From Deltaproteobacteria bacterium (GTDB lineage: Bacteria; Myxococcota_A; UBA9042; PHBI01): a stretch of DNA of 64,000 nt. A program made the position numbers and the translations under genes. Positions 27,951 through 36,613 of this stretch are shown piece by piece. The first letter of the stretch is position 1. Every line of letters starts with the position of its first letter. The notes under the pieces are model-generated. The model searched no databases. It was given only the letters and a program-made list of their open reading frames with translations, and was not told where the DNA came from. Location of the stretch: assembly GCA_011526585.1 (NCBI GenBank), contig WYBB01000255.1:62001-126000 (forward strand). Direction: 5' to 3'.

Positions 27951-29059
27951 TGTTCTACTTCCTCTGGGAGCTCTCCGCCGACTCGCCCGGCGTCTTCCGC
28001 CTCTTCGGCTCGCCGATCTTCCGCACCATCGCCGCGCTCGCCACCGCGCTCTTCATCTGTCTGCTCCTCTACCCGTGGCTCATCCGCCGCCTGCAGGTGA
28101 AGCAGATCGGCCAGGTCGTGCGCCACGACGGCCCCGAGACGCACCTGTCCAAGCGCGGCACCCCGACCATGGGCGGCACGCTCCTCATCCTGTCGCTCTT
28201 CGTCTCGTGCCTGCTCTGGTGCAACCTCACCAACCCCTTCGTGTGGCTCACCCTCGGCATCACCCTAGCGTACGCGATCATCGGCTTCCTCGACGACTAC
28301 TGGAAGATCCGCGACCGCTCCTCGGGCGGCATGTCGGAGAAGCTCAAGCTCGTCACCCAGCTCCTCTCCGTCGGCGCGATGTGCGCGGTCTTCTTCTTCA
28401 TGGTCGCCCCCGACGTCGGCTACTCGTTCGAGGTCCACCTGCCCTTCGTCAAGCCGACGCTCTTCACCATCTCGCTCGACGCCTGGTCCTACGCCATCTT
28501 CGCGGTCATCGTCATCTTCGCCACCTCGACCGCCGTCAACCTCACCGACGGCCTCGACGGCCTCGCCATCGGCCCGACCATCGTCTCGGCGACCACCTTC
28601 GGCGTGCTCGCCTACCTCTCGGGCGCCACCCTCTTCGGCTACTCGCTCGCCGACTGGCTGCTCCTGCCCAAGGTCCAGGGCGTCGACGAGCTCGCCGTCG
28701 TCTGCGCCGCCATCGCCGGCGCCTCGATCGGCTTCCTCTGGTACAACACCTACCCCGCCCAGGTCTTCATGGGCGACGTCGGCGCGCTCCCGCTCGGCGG
28801 CGCGCTCGGCGCCATCGCCGTCTTCACCAAACACGAGTTCCTCTCGGTCATCGTGCACGGCATCTTCGTCATCGAGTTCCTCTCGGTGATCATCCAGCGC
28901 TACTCGTACCGTTGGACCGGCAAGCGCGTCTTCGCGATGGCGCCGATCCACCACCACTACGAGAAGAAGGGCTGGCCCGAGGCGCGCGTCACCGTGCGCT
29001 TCTGGATCATCTCCATCATCCTCGCGATCGTCGCGATCGCCAGCCTCAAGGTGCGCTGA
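27950..29059 (+). CDS. mraY: phospho-MurNAc-pentapeptide translocase MraY (369 aa)
   Basis: This integral membrane enzyme transfers phospho-MurNAc-pentapeptide to undecaprenyl phosphate to make lipid I. About ten membrane helices are visible. Conserved motifs are KRGTPTMGGTL, GFLDDYWKIR (Asp pair), 'NLTDGLDGLAIGPT', 'YPAQVFMGDVGALPLGG' and 'APIHHHYEKKGWPEARV'. Length matches the family. murD normally follows it, but here ftsW begins at the last base of its stop codon. Confidence 0.98.
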   Translation: MFYFLWELSADSPGVFRLFGSPIFRTIAALATALFICLLLYPWLIRRLQVKQIGQVVRHDGPETHLSKRGTPTMGGTLLILSLFVSCLLWCNLTNPFVWLTLGITLAYAIIGFLDDYWKIRDRSSGGMSEKLKLVTQLLSVGAMCAVFFFMVAPDVGYSFEVHLPFVKPTLFTISLDAWSYAIFAVIVIFATSTAVNLTDGLDGLAIGPTIVSATTFGVLAYLSGATLFGYSLADWLLLPKVQGVDELAVVCAAIAGASIGFLWYNTYPAQVFMGDVGALPLGGALGAIAVFTKHEFLSVIVHGIFVIEFLSVIIQRYSYRWTGKRVFAMAPIHHHYEKKGWPEARVTVRFWIISIILAIVAIASLKVR

Positions 29060-30384
29060 TGGTGGCGACGACCCATACGCCCGACACCGGCGCCATCCGA
29101 CGCGAGCTCAAGAAGGTCGCGCCCTACGACTTCCCGCTGCTCGCCGCCGTCGTGCTCCTGCTCGGCCTCGGCGCCGTGATGGTCTACTCGGCGACCATCA
29201 ACGAGATGACGCAGCTCAACGGCAACGGCGCCGCCAAGCTCCAGACCCACATCCTGCACATGGGGCTCGGCGTCACCGCCCTCTTCATCGCCACCTTCAC
29301 GCCCTACCGCCGCCTGCGCCAGCTCACCTACCCGGCGCTCGTCGTCACCGTGCTGCTGCTGGCGATGGTGGTGGTCGTCGGCGTCGAGGCCGGCAACGCG
29401 CGCCGCTGGCTCGCCCTGCCCGGCTTCAACTTCCAACCCGCCGAGCTCGCCAAGCTCGTCTTCGTGATCTTCCTCGCGCACTCGATCACCAAGAAGGCGG
29501 GCAACATCCGCCGCTTCACCGTCGCCTTCATCCCGCACTTCATGGTCGCCTCGGTGCTGATCCTGCTCTGCCTCTTCCAGCCCGACTTCGGCACCTCGGT
29601 GCTGCTCGTCGTCGTCATGTTCGCGATGCTCTTCGTCGCCGGCACGCGCCTGTCCTACATGACGCTCTTCATCTTCGTCGGCGGCTTCCTCGCCTTCCAG
29701 GCCATCGCCTCGAACGACATGCGCCTCGGGCGCGTGCTCGCCGCCATCGACCCGTGGGCCCACCGCGACGACCGCGGATTCCAGATGGTGAACTCGCAGA
29801 TCGCCATCGGCTCGGGCGAGGTCACCGGCCAGGGCATCGGCTTCGGTGGCCAGACGCTGACCGGCAACCTGCCCGAGGGCGAGACCGACTTCGTGCTCGC
29901 CGTCATCGGCGAGCAGCTCGGCGCGCTCGGCATCGCCTTCGTCGCGCTGTGCTTCGGCGTCATCCTGTGGCGCGGCGCGCGCCTGGCGCTCGCCACCGAG
30001 GAGCCGTTCGCGCGCACCCTCGCCTTCGGCCTCACCCTGCTCCTCACGCTCGAGGCCGCCGTCAACATGCTGGTCGCGGTCGCGCTCATCCCGACCAAGG
30101 GCCTCACCCTGCCCTTCGTCAGCTACGGCGGCTCGTCGATGCTGATCTCCTGCGCGGCGATCGGGATCCTCCTCAACATCAGCCGCCAGTCCGGCTGGGA
30201 GAGCGTGCGCGCGCAGCTGCCGCTCCTGACCGAGCCCGAGCCGCCACCGCCGCCGCCGCGCCACCGCGTGCGCCGCCAGGTCGAGACCTCGCGCCTGGGT
30301 CGCGTGATGGCGCGCTTCGTAAAGAAGAACCGCCCACAGCGCCTCGAGGACGTGCTTGGCCGCGACAAGGAGGGCAAGCCATGA
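29059..30384 (+). CDS. ftsW: SEDS peptidoglycan glycosyltransferase FtsW (441 aa)
   Basis: FtsW polymerises glycan at the septum together with FtsI. About ten membrane helices; the SEDS signature parts 'PAELAKLVFVIFLAHS', 'CLFQPDFGTSVLLVVV', the large loop with 'EGETDFVLAVIGEQLG', and 'PTKGLTLPFVSYGGSSML' are present. The C-terminal cytoplasmic tail is long and carries a run of seven prolines (PPPPPP region near residue 395) and basic residues. It starts at the mraY stop (TGATG) with no murD between them. Confidence 0.96.
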   Translation: MVATTHTPDTGAIRRELKKVAPYDFPLLAAVVLLLGLGAVMVYSATINEMTQLNGNGAAKLQTHILHMGLGVTALFIATFTPYRRLRQLTYPALVVTVLLLAMVVVVGVEAGNARRWLALPGFNFQPAELAKLVFVIFLAHSITKKAGNIRRFTVAFIPHFMVASVLILLCLFQPDFGTSVLLVVVMFAMLFVAGTRLSYMTLFIFVGGFLAFQAIASNDMRLGRVLAAIDPWAHRDDRGFQMVNSQIAIGSGEVTGQGIGFGGQTLTGNLPEGETDFVLAVIGEQLGALGIAFVALCFGVILWRGARLALATEEPFARTLAFGLTLLLTLEAAVNMLVAVALIPTKGLTLPFVSYGGSSMLISCAAIGILLNISRQSGWESVRAQLPLLTEPEPPPPPPRHRVRRQVETSRLGRVMARFVKKNRPQRLEDVLGRDKEGKP

Positions 30385-31508
30385 CGATCTCCTCCATCGT
30401 CATCGCGGGCGGCGGCACCGGCGGCCACGTCTACCCCGGCGTCGCCATCGCCGAGGAGATCCAGCGCCGCAACCCCGACGCGCGCGTCGCCTTCATCGGC
30501 ACCGAGCGCGGCCTCGAGGCCCGGATCCTGCCGCCGCTCGGCTACGCCCTCGAGACGATCAACGTCTCGCGCCTCAAGGGCGGCGGCCTCTGGGTCAAGA
30601 TCAAGGGCCTCTTCCGGCTGCCGATCGCCACCTTCCAGAGCTGGCGCATCCTGCGTCGCCACAAGCCCGAGGTCGTCGTCGGCGTCGGCGGCTACGCCTC
30701 GGGTCCGGCGCTCATCGCCGCCTGGCTCACCTTCCGCAAGACCGCCATCCAGGAGCAGAACGCCACCCCCGGCTTGACCAACCGCTGGCTCGGCAAGATC
30801 GCCCGGCGGATCTTCGTCGGCTTCTCCGCCGCCCAACGCTCCTTCAAGGCGAAGAAGACCGTCGTCACCGGCAACCCGATCCGCGCCGCCATCGCCGCGG
30901 GGCTCGCGAACGCGCAGCGCGCCCCCGACACGAGCGCCGCCGACACGAGCGCCGCCCCCCCGACCGCACCCGGCCTGCGCGTGCTCGTCTTCGGCGGCTC
31001 GCAGGGCGCGACCTTCCTGAACGAGCGCGTGCCCGAGCTCCTCGTCCATCTCGTGTCGCGCGGCGTCGCCGTCACCGTCACCCACCAGACCGGCCCGAGC
31101 GAGGTCGACGCCACGCGCGAGCGCTACCGCCTGCTCGGCGGCTTCGCCACCGTCGTGCCGTTCATCGACCGCATGGCCGAAGCCTACGCCGCCGCCGACC
31201 TTGCGATCTGTCGCGCCGGCGCGCTGACGATCGCCGAGCTGACCGCGGTCGGGCTGCCGAGCGTGCTCGTGCCCTTCCCGCACGCCGCCGACAACCACCA
31301 GGAGGCCAACGCGCGCGTGCTCGAGGCCGCCGGCGCCGCGCTCGTCGCCACGCAGGCGAGCTGGGATCGCGAGCGCCTCACCGAGGCCCTGGCCGAGCTC
31401 GCGCGCGACCGGGCGCGGCTCATGCGCATGGGTGACGCGGCACGCGGCCTCGCCGAGGTCGACGCCGCCAGGAAGCTCGTCGACGCGTTGGAGGTGCTCG
31501 CCGCATGA
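30381..31508 (+). CDS. murG: UDP-GlcNAc:lipid I N-acetylglucosaminyltransferase MurG (375 aa)
   Basis: It makes lipid II on the inner face of the membrane. The N-terminal GGGTGGHVYPGVAIAEE loop, the membrane-associating hydrophobic/basic patch, the 'VVVGVGGYASGPALIAA' loop and the C-terminal donor motifs FGGSQGA and 'RAGALTIAELTAVGLPS' are all present. A Thr/Ala/Pro linker (TSAADTSAAPPTAP) between the two Rossmann domains is longer than usual. It overlaps ftsW and murB by 4 nt each; murC is missing after it. Confidence 0.97.
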   Translation: MTISSIVIAGGGTGGHVYPGVAIAEEIQRRNPDARVAFIGTERGLEARILPPLGYALETINVSRLKGGGLWVKIKGLFRLPIATFQSWRILRRHKPEVVVGVGGYASGPALIAAWLTFRKTAIQEQNATPGLTNRWLGKIARRIFVGFSAAQRSFKAKKTVVTGNPIRAAIAAGLANAQRAPDTSAADTSAAPPTAPGLRVLVFGGSQGATFLNERVPELLVHLVSRGVAVTVTHQTGPSEVDATRERYRLLGGFATVVPFIDRMAEAYAAADLAICRAGALTIAELTAVGLPSVLVPFPHAADNHQEANARVLEAAGAALVATQASWDRERLTEALAELARDRARLMRMGDAARGLAEVDAARKLVDALEVLAA

Positions 31509-32443
31509 CGACGCACGCCCCGCTCACGCTGCCCGCGCTCGGCGACCTGCCGGGCCTCACCGTGCTCGAGCACGAGCCGCTCGCCCCGCGCACGACGTGG
31601 AAGATCGGCGGGCCGGCGCGCTGGCTCGTCGAGGTCGGCGCACACGACGCGCTGGTGCCGCTGCTCGGGCGCCTGCGTACGGCCGGGCTGCGCTGGGCGG
31701 TGCTCGGCAACGGCTCCAACGTGCTCGTCGCCGATCGCGGCTATTCCGGCGTCGTCATCACCCTGACCGGCGAGCTCGCCCGGATCACGCTCAGCCGCGG
31801 CCCCGATCGCCACCGCGTCGTCGCCGGTGGCGGGGCGTCCTTGACGCGCCTTCTGCGCCTGGCCAAGGACGAGGCCCTGGCCGGCCTCTGGGTCCTCGGC
31901 GGCGTGCCCGGAACCGTCGGCGGCGCGGTGAAGATGAACGCCGGCACGCGTTGGGGCGAGGTCAAGGACACCCTCTACGAGGTCGAGCTCGCCAGCGCCG
32001 ATGGCCTCACGCTCGTGCCTGCCGCCCGGCTCGACCTCGGCTACCGACACGCGCAGATCCCGGCGCAGGCGATCGTCGCGCGCGCGACCTTCCTCGTCGG
32101 CGACGCCGATCCCGCGATGCGCGACCGCCTCGACGAGGTGCTCGGCTATCGCAAGGCGAGCCAGCCGCTCCAGCTCCCGAGCTGCGGCAGCGTCTTCGCC
32201 AACCCGCCCGGCGACTCCGCCGGTCGCCTCATCGAGGCGGTCGGGCTCAAGGGACACCGCGTCGGCGAGCTCGAGGTCTCGACCCAGCATGCCAACTGGA
32301 TCGTCAACCGCGGTCATGGCAGCGCGCGCGACGCGCTCGCGCTCATCGCGCTCGTCCAGGCCCGCGTGAAGGAACGGTTCGGCGTCGAGCTGCGCCCCGA
32401 GGTGCAGCGCTTCGGCGACTTCAGCGAGGAGGTGGTGCCGTGA
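31505..32443 (+). CDS. murB: UDP-N-acetylenolpyruvoylglucosamine reductase MurB (312 aa)
   Basis: This FAD enzyme reduces UDP-GlcNAc-enolpyruvate to UDP-MurNAc. FAD-binding parts TTWKIGGPAR, VLGNGSNVLVAD and 'GVPGTVGGAVKMNAG' are clear. The catalytic serine lies in PSCGSVFANP (S229). The short form without the extra loop of E. coli MurB points to the type II (Bacillus/Staphylococcus-like) subgroup. It is in an unusual position directly after murG, where murC would be expected. Confidence 0.96.
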   Translation: MTTHAPLTLPALGDLPGLTVLEHEPLAPRTTWKIGGPARWLVEVGAHDALVPLLGRLRTAGLRWAVLGNGSNVLVADRGYSGVVITLTGELARITLSRGPDRHRVVAGGGASLTRLLRLAKDEALAGLWVLGGVPGTVGGAVKMNAGTRWGEVKDTLYEVELASADGLTLVPAARLDLGYRHAQIPAQAIVARATFLVGDADPAMRDRLDEVLGYRKASQPLQLPSCGSVFANPPGDSAGRLIEAVGLKGHRVGELEVSTQHANWIVNRGHGSARDALALIALVQARVKERFGVELRPEVQRFGDFSEEVVP

Positions 32444-33666
32444 GCAACCGCCGCCTCGGAACACGTCGCTGGCTGCGCATGCCCGATCTGCGCGGCATGG
32501 GCGCCCGGCTCGCCACGCTGCGCCTGCCGCTCTTGCCGCGCAAGAACCGGAAGAAGCTCCGGCTCTTCACCCCGGACGCCAACCCCGGTGCGCAGGCGCG
32601 CGACGCGGTCGAGGCGGGCCCGACCCAACGCGAACGCCGCGGCATGCTGCGCTTCGCGCTCGGGGTCATGGCCTTCCTCGCGCCGTTGGTCGCGGCCTTC
32701 GTCGCCTTCGCCATGCCGCTCATCGGCGTACGCGCGTACGAGTACGTGCTGCAATCCGGCTACTTCCACGTGCGCACCGTCGTGATCGCCGACGCCTCGC
32801 CCGCGGGGTCGGAACCGCACGAGCCACACCTCACGCGCGCCGAGCTCCTCGAGATCGCCGGCATCGATCAGGGCACGCACGTGCTCGAGGCCGACCTCGA
32901 TCAGATGACGCGACGCCTCGTCGACCACCCGTGGATCCGCTGGGCCCGGGTCGATCGCGAGCTGCCCGATCGCCTCGTCGTGAGCGTGGTCGAGCACCGC
33001 GCGCGCGCCTACCTCGCCGCCGGCGAGCTCTACCTGGTCGACGAGCTCGGCGTGCCCTTCGCGCTGGCCCCCGCCGATCTGCCGCTCGCGCTGCCGGTGA
33101 TCTCCGGCCTCGACCGCGAGCGCCTCGCCGATCTCGCCGAGGCCCCGGCCGTGCAGCGTGAGCTCTCCGCCGCGCTCAACGTGTTCGCGCTGTGGCAAGC
33201 ACAGGGCCTCTCGGTGCGCTACCCGGTCAGCGAGCTGCGCCTGCTGGGCGGCGCGCGTTTCGCGGTCGTGCTCGAGTCGCAGAGCGCCGGCGCCCCGACC
33301 GAGATCGTGCTCGGACGCGGGCCGTTCCGCGAGAAGCTCTTCCGCCTCGAGTGGGTGCTCGAGCACCTTCGCTCGCTCGGCGAGACCGCCGAGTACGTGC
33401 TGCTCGATCTCGCCGACGAGGCCCCGGGCGCGATCGAGATCGGCGGCGCGCGCGTCGTCGTCAAGACCGAGCTCGACCCCGAGCACCACGAACCGGCCGG
33501 CGGCGCCGTCACCGCCGACCCCGCACCGGACGCCGCGCCCGCGACGCCCGAGGCCGACCCACGAGCCGCAGCGGATCGAGACCCGGGCGAGGACGCCGAG
33601 GCGGCGCCGCTGTCCGGGGGTCGCCCAGCCGCACCAGACGCAATCGACATCGACGATCAGGAGTGA
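32440..33666 (+). CDS. ftsQ: cell division protein FtsQ (408 aa)
   Basis: This bitopic divisome scaffold has a long basic N-terminal cytoplasmic part (about 68 residues), a membrane helix at ~70-95, a POTRA domain starting near residue 108 (ending in DHPWIRWARVDRELPDRLVV) and the beta domain (YLVDELGVPFALA). The C-terminal ~65 residues are an acidic Ala/Pro/Asp-rich tail (DPAPDAAPATPEADPRAAAD) not found in most FtsQ. The start is GTG overlapping the murB stop. The family diverges fast, so position in the cluster strengthens the call. Confidence 0.9.
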   Translation: MSNRRLGTRRWLRMPDLRGMGARLATLRLPLLPRKNRKKLRLFTPDANPGAQARDAVEAGPTQRERRGMLRFALGVMAFLAPLVAAFVAFAMPLIGVRAYEYVLQSGYFHVRTVVIADASPAGSEPHEPHLTRAELLEIAGIDQGTHVLEADLDQMTRRLVDHPWIRWARVDRELPDRLVVSVVEHRARAYLAAGELYLVDELGVPFALAPADLPLALPVISGLDRERLADLAEAPAVQRELSAALNVFALWQAQGLSVRYPVSELRLLGGARFAVVLESQSAGAPTEIVLGRGPFREKLFRLEWVLEHLRSLGETAEYVLLDLADEAPGAIEIGGARVVVKTELDPEHHEPAGGAVTADPAPDAAPATPEADPRAAADRDPGEDAEAAPLSGGRPAAPDAIDIDDQE

Positions 33667-33670
33667 TGCC

Positions 33671-34897
33671 ATGTCCAAGACCTCAGACATCGTGGCTGGG
33701 CTCGACCTCGGGTCGAGCAAGATCGCCTGCGTGATCGCCGAGGGTCCGCCCCACGAGCGACAGATCATCGGCGTGGCGGTGCTGCCGTCGAGCGGCGGGC
33801 TGCGCGAGGGACAGGTCGTCTCGATCGAGCGCACCACCGAGGCGATCCGCGAGGCGGTCGACGAGGCCTCGCGCATGGCAGGCTGCCAGATCTCCTCGGT
33901 GCGCATCGGCCTCGGCGGCCCCTCGATGATGGGCTTCAACTCCGACGGCACCGTCGCGGTGCGCACCGGGCGCGTGGCGACGACCGACGTCGAGCGCGTG
34001 CTGGAAGGCGCGCGCGCGGTGGCGCTGCCGGCCGACAAGCAGGTGCTGCACGCGCTGCCGCAGGAGTTCATCCTCGACGGCCACGACCGCATCCGCTCCC
34101 CCGTCGGCATGAACGGCGTGCGCCTCGAGGCGCGGGTGCACGTCATCACCGCGGCGCGCACGGCGCTCGTCAACGCCATCGAGTGCGCCTCACGCGCCGA
34201 GCTCCAGGTCGAGCGCGCGATGTTCGGCGGGCTGGCGGCGTCGGCCTCGGTGCTCACCCGCGAGGAGCGCGAGCTCGGCTGCGTGCTCGTCGACATCGGC
34301 GGCGGCACCACCGACATCGCCGTCTGGTACGACCACGCCCTCGTCCACACCGTCTCGCTCGACTGGGGCGGTGACGAGCTCACGCGCCAGATCGCGCGCG
34401 GGCTGCGCACGCCGGTCAAGGACGCCGAGATGATCAAGCAGCAGCACGGCGCCGCGCTCGCGACCATGGTCGACGAGGGCGAGACGATGTCGGTGCCGTC
34501 CGTCGGCGGGCGCGAGCCGCAGATCCGTCAGCGCCACCTGCTCTGCGAGATCCTCGAGCCGGGCCTCGAGGACCTCTTCGGCCGCATCGCCCAGGAGATC
34601 GAGGTCGCCGGCTGCCGCGAGCTGCTCGCCGCCGGCGTGGTGCTCACCGGCGGCACCGCGCGTCTGTCGGCGATCGCCGACCTCGGCGAGGAGATCCTGG
34701 TCGGCATGCCGGTGCGCGTCGGCGCGCCGCGCGGGATCGGCGGGCTCGCGGACGTCGTCGATGACCCGCGCTACGCCAACGCCGTCGGCCTCTGCCTCGA
34801 GGTCTTCGAGGGGGTGAGCCCGCCGCCGGTCGAGCAGAAGAAGGGTCGCTCGCGCGTGTGGGGCGGCTTCAGGCGTCTCATCGATTCGTGGTTCTGA
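33671..34897 (+). CDS. ftsA: cell division protein FtsA (408 aa)
   Basis: This actin-like ATPase anchors the FtsZ ring to the membrane. Phosphate loops VAGLDLGSSKIACVIAE and CVLVDIGGGTTDIAVW, and the adenosine loop VVLTGGTARL are present, as is the 1C subdomain. The final residues (RVWGGFRRLIDSWF) form the amphipathic membrane-targeting helix. AGGAG at 33659-33663 is 7 nt before the ATG. It is the first gene in the cluster with a gap (4 nt) rather than an overlap before it. Confidence 0.97.
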   Translation: MSKTSDIVAGLDLGSSKIACVIAEGPPHERQIIGVAVLPSSGGLREGQVVSIERTTEAIREAVDEASRMAGCQISSVRIGLGGPSMMGFNSDGTVAVRTGRVATTDVERVLEGARAVALPADKQVLHALPQEFILDGHDRIRSPVGMNGVRLEARVHVITAARTALVNAIECASRAELQVERAMFGGLAASASVLTREERELGCVLVDIGGGTTDIAVWYDHALVHTVSLDWGGDELTRQIARGLRTPVKDAEMIKQQHGAALATMVDEGETMSVPSVGGREPQIRQRHLLCEILEPGLEDLFGRIAQEIEVAGCRELLAAGVVLTGGTARLSAIADLGEEILVGMPVRVGAPRGIGGLADVVDDPRYANAVGLCLEVFEGVSPPPVEQKKGRSRVWGGFRRLIDSWF

Positions 34898-34962
34898 GTT
34901 GAGTCGAGCCCGAGCCGCGGCCGTCGCCGTCGCTCCCGCTCCAGGTGTCGTGGGTGTCTCGG

Positions 34963-34992
34963 GGCAGCGTGAGTTCGGGTCTCCTCGCTGCC
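34963..34992 (+). other. stem-loop in the ftsZ leader
   Basis: GGCAGCG (34963-34969) and CGCTGCC (34986-34992) can pair with a 16-nt loop. It lies in the 126-nt ftsA-ftsZ gap, just before an AT-rich stretch (CAAACAAATAAG) and the GGAGG ribosome binding site (35011-35015). It could tune ftsZ expression; there is no T-run for termination. Confidence 0.4.
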
Positions 34993-35023
34993 AAACAAAT
35001 AAGTGTTCGGGGAGGAACAACAC

Positions 35024-36328
35024 ATGATCGAATTCGACGAGCCCGTCATCACGGGCGCAAACATCAAGGTGGTCGGGGTCGGCGGGGCCGGTGGCAACGC
35101 GCTCAACAACATGGTGCGCAACAACCTGCAGGGGGTGAGCTTCATCGCCTGCAACACCGATATCCAGGCGATCGACAAGAACCTGGCCACACACAAGATC
35201 CAGATCGGCGGCAAGCTGACCAAGGGTCTGGGCGCCGGCGCCAACCCCGAGAAGGGCTGGAAGGCGGCGATGGAGGACACCAACCGCATCGCCGAGTTCC
35301 TGCAGGGCGCGGACATGGTCTTCGTCACCGCCGGCCTCGGCGGCGGCACCGGCACCGGCGCGGCGCCGGTGGTGGCGCAGGTCGCGCGCGAGCTCGGCGC
35401 GCTCACCGTCGGCGTCGTGACCAAGCCCTTCGAGTTCGAGGGGCGCCCGCGCATGAAGAACGCGCACAAGGGGCTCGAGGCGTTGCGCAAGTGCGTCGAC
35501 ACGCTCATCGTGATCCCCAACCAGCGCCTGCTGGCGATCGCCAACGAGAACATGAGCCTCCTGCAGGCGTTCCGCGAGGCGGACAACGTCCTCTACAACG
35601 CGGTCAAGGGCATCTCGGACCTCATCACCGTGCCCGGCCTCGTCAACGTCGACTTCGCCGACGTGCGCACGATCATGGCCGAGCAGGGCATGGCGCTCAT
35701 GGGCGCCGGCGCGGCGCACGGCCGCGACCGCGCGGCGATGGCGGCCAAGCAGGCGATCTCCTCGCCGCTGCTCGAGGACACCAGCATCGACGGCGCGCAG
35801 GGCATCCTCGTCAACGTCACCGGCGGCGACAACCTCACGCTCATGGAGATGCACGACGCGATCACGCTCATCCAGAGCGCGGCGCACCCCGACGCCAACA
35901 TCATCTTCGGCGCCGTCATCGACGAGGACCTCGGCGACGAGATCCGCATCACCGTCGTCGCCACCGGCTTCGACAAGACCGAGGCACAGGAGGCCGAGCA
36001 CCACGAGGCCGCCGAGCAGGTCTACGTGCCGCGCGAGGTGCAGCTGGTCAAGCCGCCCGAGCCGCCCCCGCCGCTGCCCGACTTCGACTACGAGGAGCGC
36101 TCGCCCTTCGTGCAGGTCGGCGCCCCGTCGGTCTCGCGCCGCTTCGCCGACATCGGCGCCTCGCTCCAGGACTCCCGCCCGCAGGTGCGCGGCGGCGAGG
36201 GCGCCAAGCCGTGGGCCAGCGGCGGCCGCACCCTCGCCGACGTCACCGGCACGCGCAAGCGCCCGAACCCGTTCGCCGTCGGGGGCGAGAGCGAGTTCGG
36301 CGCCGGGGGCTATCCGCGCAAGCGCTGA
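35024..36328 (+). CDS. ftsZ: cell division protein FtsZ (434 aa)
   Basis: This tubulin-like GTPase forms the Z ring. The GTP motif GGGTGTG is at residues 106-112, and the T7-loop NVDFADVRTIM supplies the catalytic Asp residues. GGAGG is 8 nt before the ATG at 35024, so an upstream in-frame GTG (35003) is not used. After the globular core (to about residue 325) comes a long Pro/Glu-rich linker. The usual C-terminal peptide (like DIPAFLRKQ) is not seen; the protein ends in a Gly-rich, basic tail (GGYPRKR). The core is otherwise normal. Confidence 0.97.
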   Translation: MIEFDEPVITGANIKVVGVGGAGGNALNNMVRNNLQGVSFIACNTDIQAIDKNLATHKIQIGGKLTKGLGAGANPEKGWKAAMEDTNRIAEFLQGADMVFVTAGLGGGTGTGAAPVVAQVARELGALTVGVVTKPFEFEGRPRMKNAHKGLEALRKCVDTLIVIPNQRLLAIANENMSLLQAFREADNVLYNAVKGISDLITVPGLVNVDFADVRTIMAEQGMALMGAGAAHGRDRAAMAAKQAISSPLLEDTSIDGAQGILVNVTGGDNLTLMEMHDAITLIQSAAHPDANIIFGAVIDEDLGDEIRITVVATGFDKTEAQEAEHHEAAEQVYVPREVQLVKPPEPPPPLPDFDYEERSPFVQVGAPSVSRRFADIGASLQDSRPQVRGGEGAKPWASGGRTLADVTGTRKRPNPFAVGGESEFGAGGYPRKR

Positions 36329-36375
36329 TATTCGCTAAGCATTTCGCACGAAGGGGCTCTGCCTTCGTTTCAGCC

Positions 36376-36419
36376 GAAGCGGTCGACTCTCCGGGACCAT
36401 CCCGGGGATCGACCGCTTC
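36376..36419. repeat. long stem-loop after ftsZ
   Basis: GAAGCGGTCGA (36376-36386) pairs perfectly with TCGACCGCTTC (36409-36419), and inside it CCGGGA (36391-36396) pairs with TCCCGG (36400-36405). It is 48 nt after the ftsZ stop and probably ends or stabilises the dcw transcript, but it has no T tract. Confidence 0.6.
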
Positions 36420-36426
36420 ACCTCTG

Positions 36427-36572
36427 CAGGTGACCGGTGTCGAATGCTGCGCCGCGCGTCTGCGGCGTCGCCGCGCCCCCTCCTCGCTGCGGAGTACCGA
36501 ACGTACACCTCGCTCGTCGGGGGCGCGGCTCCTTGCATCCATCGCGGCTCGCTATTCGACACCAGTCACCTG
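36427..36572. repeat. 146-bp foldback (MITE-like) element
   Basis: Its ends are 19-bp inverted repeats (36427-36445 and 36554-36572) that differ at one base, and inside them lies a perfect 11-bp inverted repeat (GCCGCGCCCCC at 36470-36480, GGGGGCGCGGC at 36519-36529). No coding frame is supported. The size and nested palindromes resemble a miniature inverted-repeat element or a genome-specific intergenic repeat. No second copy lies in this window. Confidence 0.6.
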
Positions 36573-36613
36573 GAGCAGCGTTCGGGGAAAGGAGCCAGCA
36601 CGGCAGGTAGAGC

